6,396 nt of DNA, from contig JAIOTG010000038.1 in the NCBI GenBank assembly GCA_021106995.1, forward strand, positions 1 through 6,396, written 5' to 3'. Under the pieces are notes generated by a model that saw only the letters and a list, made by a program, of their open reading frames with translations, was not told the DNA's origin and did no database searches. Shown here piece by piece: positions 1 through 5,363 of this stretch; positions within the stretch are counted from its first letter, which is position 1, and each line of letters opens with the position of its first letter. This DNA comes from a bacterium. Lineage in GTDB: Bacteria > Patescibacteriota > Patescibacteriia > Patescibacteriales > JAGXOH01. The position numbers and the translations under genes are program-made.

Positions 1-2
1 AA

Positions 3-410
3 TTAGCTGATTATTACCTTGTTGAGCTTTTCTTAAATAAAGATTTTACTAAGTTTCAAAAAGCTATGGATTATTTATTAAGGTTGACTCCCAAAGACCA
101 TGAGGCCTATGATGACCTTAATGATATGAAATATTGGAGCGAGGAGGAATTTCAAGAAGAAATATCGGGTTTAAATAGGACTGAAGAAGAGGTTTTAGAA
201 GATAAAATTGAAGCTACCACAGATATTCAAAGTTGGGTTTATCAATTAGATTATGAGAAGAATAATCTTGAAAGCATAATAGAGGATTTTAATGCAGAGG
301 TTAGTGATAAGGAAATTAATAAAGATAATTTTTCAAGAGAGCTTGCTATATATTATCTAGAATCAATCAGGGGTATGGATTTTGTAAAGTTTCAAAAATC
401 CATGACATAG
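3..410 (+). CDS. Hypothetical repeat protein, N-terminal piece (5' partial, ends at in-frame TAG)
   Basis: The frame is open from base 3, the first full codon in this frame, so the true start lies before the window. The ATG at 66 is an internal Met of the repeat and not a convincing start: no Shine-Dalgarno precedes it, and homology continues upstream. The product is acidic and mostly helical-looking, rich in Glu, Asp, Lys and aromatic residues, with no membrane segment in the visible part. It contains a 112-codon repeat: the stretch ending FTKFQKAM (bases 48-68) recurs as FVKFQKSM (384-404). The frame ends at TAG 408-410, but the same frame reopens at once and carries the next repeat copy. 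This is therefore most likely the front part of the gene at 417-1892, broken by one nonsense codon. No function is recognised for the repeat. Confidence 0.72.
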   Translation, partial: LADYYLVELFLNKDFTKFQKAMDYLLRLTPKDHEAYDDLNDMKYWSEEEFQEEISGLNRTEEEVLEDKIEATTDIQSWVYQLDYEKNNLESIIEDFNAEVSDKEINKDNFSRELAIYYLESIRGMDFVKFQKSMT

Positions 411-587
411 TTTTTAATGTTAGTTTCCTATAACTCTTATGATTATGATGACATTCTTGATTGTAAAAGTTGGAGCAAAGAAAAGTTTATGGAAGAGATG
501 GAGGGGGAGATTAAGGATGATATTTCCGAAGAAGAGTTGCAGGTTGGAATAGAGGAGGCTGAAAGTGGAATAAATGATTGGATTGAT
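3..587 (+). repeat. Tandem 112-codon protein repeat spanning the TAG codon
   Basis: Three consecutive copies are visible in one frame: the end of one (3-65), a full one (66-401), and the start of a third (402 to about 587). Equivalent stretches include KFQKAM and KFQKSM, YDDLNDMKYWSEEEFQEEI and YDDILDCKSWSKEKFMEEM, and an amphipathic segment ending DIQSWV versus GINDWI. The spacing between the equivalent Met codons at 66 and 402 is exactly 112 codons. The alignment passes through the TAG at 408-410 without a gap. The third copy then runs into the DUF2330-like segment. Later parts diverge, so the ends of the unit are approximate. Confidence 0.75.
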
Positions 588-1892
588 GAAAGTTTTCCTG
601 AAAATGTTGACAAATACAGTGACTACATAGAGCCTATTAAAATATCCTTTAAATCTAATTCTATAGTTTATCCTTTAAAAATTTCTCAAATTTCAACACG
701 CGTTCCGGAGGATTTTAAGGAATCATTAAAATCTAACGAAGTTTTACTTTATGTTTTGTCTGATAATCAGGTAAAAGCTCCTGAATTTAATTTAGAATTT
801 AATAAAGAAATAAATAGAGAAAGCCTTGAGAATTTCGAGTACGATTATGATTTAGTATACAGTAATAATGATTTAGAGAGCCTTAAGGGCGTGGTAGAGG
901 ATAAAGATTATTATTTAACCAAAATGCGTCGTGATTTTGCTAAAGATGAAATGGACGAAGATTTATATTTAATAGAAGGTGAAATACGGGATAGTGGAAA
1001 ATTTGATGTTTTATTGTTTAAGGGAGAGAGTTGTCCTCATTGTGCTGATGCCGAAGATTTTTTAGATGATATAAAATATAATTTTGAAGATATTAACTTA
1101 AAAGAGTATGAAATATATAATAATAGTGAAAATAAGAAGCTGTACGATAATATAATAGAAAAATTTAATATAAATTCGGCCGGAGTTCCTTTGATTGTTA
1201 TTGGAGATGATTATGTTTTAGGTTTTGGTAATGAAGATATAAGTGGTAAGAAAATTATTGAAAAGATAAATAATCAGATAATAAAGCCTTTGGCAGGGAG
1301 CTATCAAGAAAATACTCTTTATTTAGACGCTAAAAATAAAATATTTGGATCAGCTCTTTCTGACAGATTAAAGGGCAGAATAGTTCTTAAAGTAGAGGAT
1401 GATGGCAAGGCTTATTATATTAACCCAACCACTAAATATTCACATTATTTAGGTCGTCCGGCCGATGCTTTTTCGGTAATGCGCGAACAGGGCATAGGAA
1501 TAACCACTGATGATTTAGACAATATCCCAATGGCATTGAATAGTTTAACAGGAGATGATGCTGACGGAGATGGTCTTCCTGATAAATTTGAGGATGCTAT
1601 TGGCACTAACGTAAATAATCCTGATACAGATGGAGATGGCTTTAGTGATAAGCAAGAGTTAGAAGGTGATTATGATCCAAATAAAGTTGGTGGGGATAAA
1701 TTAAATATTAATGATAGCTTTGCAGAAAAACAAAAAGGTAGAATACTTCTTCAAGTTGAAAATAATGGAGAAGCTTGGTATATAAATCCAGAAGATGGAA
1801 AAAGATATTTCCTGGGCAGGCCAGCTGACGCTTTTCAAGTTATGCGTAATTTAGGTCTTGGTATTTCTAATGAGGATTTTGGTAAATTATAA
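417..1892 (+). CDS. Large multidomain surface/secreted protein: DUF2330-like, thioredoxin-like, KGRI domains and type-3 (TSP3) calcium repeat
   Basis: 491 residues if started at ATG 417, which has no Shine-Dalgarno; this ATG is probably internal to a longer gene beginning before the window. Domains in order: end of a 112-residue repeat (1-57); a segment around 65-180 (EPIKISFKS, VYPLKIS, LLYVLSDNQV, YYLTKMRRDF) resembling DUF2330 proteins, moderate confidence; a thioredoxin/glutaredoxin-like domain (about 195-290) with Cys206-Pro-His-Cys209 and a likely cis-proline at Pro258 (AGVPLIV); a KGRI...GRPADAF domain (318-370); Asp-rich calcium-binding repeats DGDGLPDKFEDA and DTDGDGFSDKQE (381-421); and a second KGRI domain (437-491) at the C-terminus. 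A CxxC thioredoxin fold normally exchanges or senses disulfides; TSP3-type repeats are typical of extracellular proteins. The location is inferred, because any signal peptide would lie outside the window. It is followed after 23 bases by a gene with the same C-terminal module, probably co-transcribed. Confidence 0.85.
   Translation: MLVSYNSYDYDDILDCKSWSKEKFMEEMEGEIKDDISEEELQVGIEEAESGINDWIDESFPENVDKYSDYIEPIKISFKSNSIVYPLKISQISTRVPEDFKESLKSNEVLLYVLSDNQVKAPEFNLEFNKEINRESLENFEYDYDLVYSNNDLESLKGVVEDKDYYLTKMRRDFAKDEMDEDLYLIEGEIRDSGKFDVLLFKGESCPHCADAEDFLDDIKYNFEDINLKEYEIYNNSENKKLYDNIIEKFNINSAGVPLIVIGDDYVLGFGNEDISGKKIIEKINNQIIKPLAGSYQENTLYLDAKNKIFGSALSDRLKGRIVLKVEDDGKAYYINPTTKYSHYLGRPADAFSVMREQGIGITTDDLDNIPMALNSLTGDDADGDGLPDKFEDAIGTNVNNPDTDGDGFSDKQELEGDYDPNKVGGDKLNINDSFAEKQKGRILLQVENNGEAWYINPEDGKRYFLGRPADAFQVMRNLGLGISNEDFGKL
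1368..1889 (+). repeat. 174-codon module, copy 1 (KGRI domain - TSP3 repeat - KGRI domain)
   Basis: This stretch encodes two related domains of about 50 residues on either side of an Asp-rich calcium-binding repeat. Each domain has a KGRI start, a (G/K)A(Y/W)YINP strand, a YFLGRPADAF-type core, VMR, and a GxGI(S/T) end. The module aligns to the one at 2435-2956 over 174 codons with no net gap. It forms the C-terminus of its protein. I recall the domain as common in CPR surface proteins but cannot assign a family name. Confidence 0.85.
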
Positions 1893-1915
1893 ATTTTGTA
1901 AAATAAAAGAAATTT

Positions 1916-3865
1916 ATGTATAAAAAAATAAAATTTTTTTTAGGTTTATCTCTAATTTTGGGATGTTTATTTTTAACAAATTTCACCGAAACAGATGCTT
2001 CTCAGGCCATGCCTAGATATGCTATTAACGAGGAGACGAAAGAGTGTTCAGAGTTTTTTATGGGTGATGAGTGTATGTACTGCGATCCTCCTAGTGGATG
2101 GGATATTATTGAGGAATTTGAGTGTCCTAACGGTTATGCGGAAGTGGAAGAGGATTCAGTTTGTGAGCTCAGTAAAACAGATTTTTGTTGTACTGCTGGA
2201 CATTCTGGTCTAAATGGTAATTGTGAAGATTTAATAATTAACGAGGTAAAGCAGAAATGCGCTTTTGTTGAAGATATTGATAAATGTAATAATTTGCCAG
2301 AGAGCTGGGAGGAGGCAGTAAAGGATAGTTATTGGGGTAAAATTTGTCCGTTTGATTATGATTGGCTAGAAGATGAAATGGATTGTGAATATAAAAATAA
2401 TAGTTTTTTATTAAGTAGTGAATCGGCCAAAAAATTAAAAGGTAGAATAATGTTAAAAGTAGAAGAAAATGGGGAGGCATATTATATTAACCCCGCAGGC
2501 ACCGAGATGTTTTACTTGGGTAGGCCGGAAGATGCGTTTAATGTTATGCGTGAACAGGGAGTTGGTACTACTAATGATGATATAGGAAAAATTGAAATAG
2601 GTTTAAGCAGTCTTATTGGCCAGGATTTAGACGGCGATGGTCTTTCTGATATTTTTGAGGAAGCTATTGCAACGCTTCCACACAATCCTGACACCGATGA
2701 GGATGGATATGGAGATAAAGAGGAAATAGAAAAGAATTATGATCCAAGGTCGGGAGGGGGTATGAAGTTAAAAATTGATTTAGATTTTTCTGAAAAGCAA
2801 AAAGGAAAAATATTTATTCAAGTAGAACAAAATGGAGAAGCCTGGTATACAAACCCAGAAGATGGTAAGAGATATTTTTTAGGAAGACCGGCTGATGCTT
2901 TTCAGGTAATGCGTAATTTAGGGTTAGGTATCTCTAATAATGATTTTAAAAAATTAATTTCTAATAATAATGCTTCGACTTTAGAAAATGAAGTTATTAT
3001 CAGCACTGATAAAAATGAATATAGCCAAGGAGAGAATATGAAAATTACTATTGAGAACAATCTAGATAGAGAAATATATCATAATAATGGAGGCGATAGA
3101 TACTGGGATATTCAGAAATTTGAAAATGGTGAATGGCAATGGTTGGCAATTGGAAATAGTTTTCAAATTTCTAATCAAAATTCAGGAGATAGTTGTTATA
3201 TAGCACTATTTGAGGGGGTTGAACCTATCGCTCTTGAGCCAAAATTAAGTACTCAAAAGGAATGGAATCAAATAATTTGTCCTTATGAACCTGGAAGCCC
3301 TAGTATAGCTGAGTATATAGGGGTGGGGGAGTTTAGATTTAAATTTAATTATGGATTTAAAGTTTCAGAGCAGGATCCCTATGCAGTCTCTAGTCCACAA
3401 AAAATAATTTATTCTATTACTTTTATTATAAAAGACGCGCCTGTTTATCCGGATGATTTTACGCTTAAAATAGACGAGATTCCAGTAGGTTTTCAACTTA
3501 GAGAAATTGATGACTACGCTATAGAAATAGGATTAGAAACAAATCCAGGAATTATAAGTAATAAAGAGACTTTTTTAGAACTATATGATGGCGTTGATGT
3601 TTCAGTTATTGAAGAGTGGTATCTCTCTGACTATATTGAAAAAAATATTTCACAAACAAAAGAATTGGGAATTCATTCAATTAAATATAAAACAATAGAA
3701 GATTTAAACAGGGAGGTTAAAAAAATTAATAAAACAATTGGTATTTTGCTAGTAAAAAATAATATACTGGTGATCGTCTGGAGTGACGATGCTTACGAGT
3801 ATTCAGAGGAGGTGAATCAAATAGCGACGATTCTTAAGGAAAGATTAGAATTGGAAGAAATATAA
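1916..3865 (+). CDS. Exported multidomain protein: Cys-rich N-terminus, KGRI/TSP3 module, Ig-like domain, unknown C-terminal domain
   Basis: 649 residues. ATG 1916 is chosen because it starts a signal-peptide-like segment (Lys-rich residues 2-6, hydrophobic core to about 22, likely cleavage near TDA-SQA at about 29). An ILGC stretch ending at Cys17 could pass for a lipobox, but hydrophobic residues follow it. The Shine-Dalgarno is weak (an AAAGAAA stretch). Next come a Cys-rich region (about 43-160, probably disulfide-bonded), a KGRI domain (174-225), a calcium-binding TSP3-type repeat with DLDGDGLSD and PDTDEDGYGD (237-275), and a second KGRI domain (293-347). Residues 359-505 look like a bacterial Ig-like domain: STDKNEYSQGE, then WDIQKFENGEWQWL, as in proteins resembling Big_14, a family named from memory. 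The last ~140 residues contain VGFQLREIDDYAIEIG, NPGI and ILVIVWSDDAYEYSEE and are not recognised. No catalytic site is visible; a cell-surface binding or structural role is inferred. Confidence 0.88.
   Translation: MYKKIKFFLGLSLILGCLFLTNFTETDASQAMPRYAINEETKECSEFFMGDECMYCDPPSGWDIIEEFECPNGYAEVEEDSVCELSKTDFCCTAGHSGLNGNCEDLIINEVKQKCAFVEDIDKCNNLPESWEEAVKDSYWGKICPFDYDWLEDEMDCEYKNNSFLLSSESAKKLKGRIMLKVEENGEAYYINPAGTEMFYLGRPEDAFNVMREQGVGTTNDDIGKIEIGLSSLIGQDLDGDGLSDIFEEAIATLPHNPDTDEDGYGDKEEIEKNYDPRSGGGMKLKIDLDFSEKQKGKIFIQVEQNGEAWYTNPEDGKRYFLGRPADAFQVMRNLGLGISNNDFKKLISNNNASTLENEVIISTDKNEYSQGENMKITIENNLDREIYHNNGGDRYWDIQKFENGEWQWLAIGNSFQISNQNSGDSCYIALFEGVEPIALEPKLSTQKEWNQIICPYEPGSPSIAEYIGVGEFRFKFNYGFKVSEQDPYAVSSPQKIIYSITFIIKDAPVYPDDFTLKIDEIPVGFQLREIDDYAIEIGLETNPGIISNKETFLELYDGVDVSVIEEWYLSDYIEKNISQTKELGIHSIKYKTIEDLNREVKKINKTIGILLVKNNILVIVWSDDAYEYSEEVNQIATILKERLELEEI
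2435..2956 (+). repeat. 174-codon module, copy 2 (KGRI domain - TSP3 repeat - KGRI domain)
   Basis: The domain order and exact length match the module at 1368-1889. The last KGRI domain is the most conserved part: NGEAWY(I/T)NPEDGKRYFLG and GRPADAFQVMRNLGLGIS are nearly unchanged. The first of the four acidic stretches keeps its Asp residues, while the next has DTDEDGYGD in place of DTDGDGFSD. Here the module is internal and is followed by an Ig-like domain, whereas copy 1 stops right after it. Confidence 0.85.
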
Positions 3866-3895
3866 AAAAGATTAAAAAAGCGATAGATTCTTTAT

Positions 3896-4064
3896 GGGTT
3901 GCGTGTGATTGTAATTAATTCAAAGACAGTGGAAATAATGGCCATGTGTTCCTTGCTGAATTCTAATTCCAACGACTATGAATGATATAGATGTTTATAA
4001 TAATCCGGTTGTATTTAATGAATATGAGCCAGGATCGGTTTTTAAAACTATAACTATGGCCCTT
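3896..4064 (+). pseudogene. Fragment of a penicillin-binding protein (transpeptidase) with SxxK motif
   Basis: Two short reading frames match neighbouring parts of class B penicillin-binding proteins (PBP2/FtsI type). From 3905, one reads VIVINSKTVEIMAMCS then NSNDYE, equivalent to the usual VIVMDPKTGEILAMAS...FDPNDY strand. A shift of +1 near 3978-3983 leads to NDIDVYNNPVV then EYEPGSVFKTITMA. SVFK (codons 4035-4046) is the SxxK motif holding the acylated serine of the transpeptidase. Only about 55 of several hundred residues remain: no later SxN or KTG motif, no N-terminal anchor, and homology ends near 4061. The KTG to KTV change and altered flanking residues fit decay. There is no start codon with a ribosome binding site. 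It is a non-functional remnant, perhaps of a gene once beside murF. Confidence 0.72.
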
Positions 4065-4325
4065 GGAGATGGTTTTAGTGATAAACAGAATTAGAAGGTA
4101 GTTATGATCTAAATAGAGCTGGTGGAGTTAAATTAGACATTGATGATAGCTTTGCAAAAAAAACAAAAAGGTAGAATATTTCTTCAAGTTGAAAACAATA
4201 GAGAAGTTTGATATATAAATTTAGAAGATAGCAAGAGATATTTCTTAGGCAGACCAGCTGACGCTTTCCAGGTTATGCGCAACTTGGGCCTCGGTATTTT
4301 TAATGAAGATTTTGGTAAGTTATAA
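4065..4325 (+). pseudogene. Decayed copy of the TSP3/KGRI module C-terminus
   Basis: From GDGFSDKQ (4065-4088) to the final TAA (4323-4325) this aligns base by base with 1633-1892, the end of the first surface-protein gene. It carries a 1-base deletion near 4088-4092, a 1-base insertion in a run of eight A at 4156-4163, and a Trp to stop change (TGG to TGA) inside the normally conserved EAWYINP strand at about 4208-4210. Conserved residues are changed by C-to-T or G-to-A: Gly to Arg, Ala to Val, two Pro to Leu, Ser to Phe. The last 29 codons are much better kept: 13 of 87 bases differ, and 11 of 12 changed codons are synonymous. The 5' end joins the penicillin-binding protein fragment in frame, giving a 38-codon hybrid frame at 3978-4094. 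Confidence 0.88.
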
Positions 4326-4616
4326 ATGAATATTTATTATTGGTAATTTAATAAGAAAATAAAATATATTTTTGCAATTGGTGTTTTTGTTTTTGTTGTT
4401 TTATTTTGTGTTGCGATTTGGCTTGTTGAGAGAAATAAAGTCCAGGAAACGGTTGAATTAAATGTCCCCATAGCTCAAATTTAACCTAATCAGCAGATTA
4501 ATTTTAATAATAATTTAGCTGATGAAGAAAATGTTCAGGAAGGTATTATTTATAATGTTCAGGAGATACTAGCTTCAAAATTAAAGGAGGGAGAATATGT
4601 AAAAGTAAAAGGTATA
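4326..4616 (+). pseudogene. Broken N-terminal part of a membrane-anchored OB-fold/Cys-rich protein
   Basis: This continues in one frame into the CDS at 4617-5363. ATG 4326 follows directly on the TAA of the preceding pseudogene. After six codons comes TAA at 4344-4346, then a clear membrane segment, YIFAIGVFVFVVLFCVAIWL (codons 4365-4424), a Gln/Asn-rich linker, and a second TAA at 4482-4484 before PNQQINF. From there the frame is open and already encodes the first OB-fold strands (EGEYVKVKGIV). The second stop sits in a Gln-rich stretch and could be CAA changed to TAA. No ATG, GTG or TTG occurs in frame between 4485 and 4616. As read, this gene cannot produce its membrane anchor. Sequencing error is the main alternative to decay. 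Confidence 0.75.
4488..4511 (+). repeat. 24-base direct repeat, copy 1
   Basis: This matches 5091-5114 at 23 of 24 bases. Both copies are read in the same frame, as NQQINFNN here and NQQIDFNN downstream. It lies just after the second in-frame TAA. Confidence 0.7.
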
Positions 4617-5363
4617 GTGGGGTTATGTATAGCCTTGAAGGTGGGTGTTGATTATGAAGGTCCTGGTAGTGGGTGTAATTTATCAGACTTGAGTTTGGAA
4701 GGGTCTATTCATATTGGAGATAGTTTTGATTTTCTAAAATATAAAGATCAAGAAATAGTAGTTGGCGGTCTTGTGCGATATTGTGGTGGTAAGAAAAAAG
4801 CAAGGTATATTTGTGGATTAACTGAGGTTAAATTATTAGAAAAGGATCAAGGCAAAAATGAATCTAAATGTATAAAAGAAGGTGAAAGAGGTAGTAGTAT
4901 GTTGAAGGAAAATAAAACTTGTTGCGAAGGATTGAGTAGTAAGGGCGGAGCTATAGCTTATAGCGAAGGCAGGTGCGCTGAAGTATCAGATATGTTTATT
5001 TGTATAGATTGTCCAAATGGGGAATGTGGTACAGGAGAAAACATATGTAATTGTCCCGATGATTGCGCTAATAAAGATTGGGTGCAATTTAATCAGCAGA
5101 TTGATTTTAATAATCCTGAGAGTTATAAGAAATGTAATACAGATGATGATTGTCACTTAGTGAAATCGTATAAGCCATGTTTGGCAGTTGAGGCAATAAA
5201 TAAGTTAATTTCCGAAAAAAAATGGAGTGAGTATTGGGGAAAAAATGAAAATGAAAATGTAGAAACATTATATAGGTGCAGTGATTCAGAGCTTGATATA
5301 GGAAATTCAAAAGCAGTGTGTCAGGATGGATTATGTGAGGCGATTAAAGATGATGAAAAGTAA
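4617..5363 (+). CDS. OB-fold plus Cys-rich protein, open remainder of an interrupted gene
   Basis: 248 residues if counted from GTG 4617, but that codon is a poor start. It falls within the first strand of the fold (EYVKVKGIVGLC), and the nearest GGAGG (4586-4590) is too far upstream. The frame is open from 4485, and the natural N-terminus with its membrane segment lies at 4326-4484 behind two TAA codons. Up to about residue 75 the pattern suits a small OB-fold: an upstream VQEILASKLKEGEYVKVKG, then IGDSFDFLKYKDQEIVVGGLV and ICGLTEVKLL. Next come Cys clusters: CCEGLSSKGG (102 on), GECGTGENICNCPDDC (136-151) and CNTDDDC (173-179), ending AVCQDGLCEA. Such clusters are known in predicted extracellular CPR proteins and are probably disulfide-bonded. 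No catalytic residues are seen. Its last 14 bases overlap the preferred start of murF. Confidence 0.72.
   Translation: MGLCIALKVGVDYEGPGSGCNLSDLSLEGSIHIGDSFDFLKYKDQEIVVGGLVRYCGGKKKARYICGLTEVKLLEKDQGKNESKCIKEGERGSSMLKENKTCCEGLSSKGGAIAYSEGRCAEVSDMFICIDCPNGECGTGENICNCPDDCANKDWVQFNQQIDFNNPESYKKCNTDDDCHLVKSYKPCLAVEAINKLISEKKWSEYWGKNENENVETLYRCSDSELDIGNSKAVCQDGLCEAIKDDEK
5091..5114 (+). repeat. 24-base direct repeat, copy 2
   Basis: Partner of 4488-4511 (23 of 24 bases the same, with one A/G difference that changes Asn to Asp). It sits between the CNCPDDC cluster and the last Cys-rich segment of the same protein. The bases just upstream (CAATTT versus CAAATTTAACCT) are also partly alike. Confidence 0.7.
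5337..5340 (+). promoter_or_regulatory. Probable ribosome binding site for murF
   Basis: GAGG lies 9 bases before ATG 5350 and 12 before ATG 5353, a normal distance, while nothing similar precedes ATG 5380. The site is inside the end of the upstream gene, so murF translation is probably coupled to it. This is a short motif, and the assignment is an inference. Confidence 0.45.

Noticed and set aside
1995..2213. A 72-codon plus-strand frame starting at 1995
   Set aside because: It overlaps the Cys-rich region of the 1916-3865 gene in another frame, and the true frame has a signal peptide and domains.
2238..2694. Two open frames on the minus strand (2238-2480 and 2512-2694)
   Set aside because: Both lie opposite the well-supported KGRI/TSP3 coding region of 1916-3865 and have no recognisable domain, ribosome binding site or conserved pattern; they are antisense shadows.
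3866..3900. Possible terminator after the 1916-3865 gene
   Set aside because: The stretch is A-rich but has no stable inverted repeat followed by a T run.
5107..5310. Minus-strand frame rich in His, Phe and Tyr
   Set aside because: It is opposite the Cys-rich part of the 4617-5363 gene; its composition is what an antisense read of AT-rich coding sequence gives.
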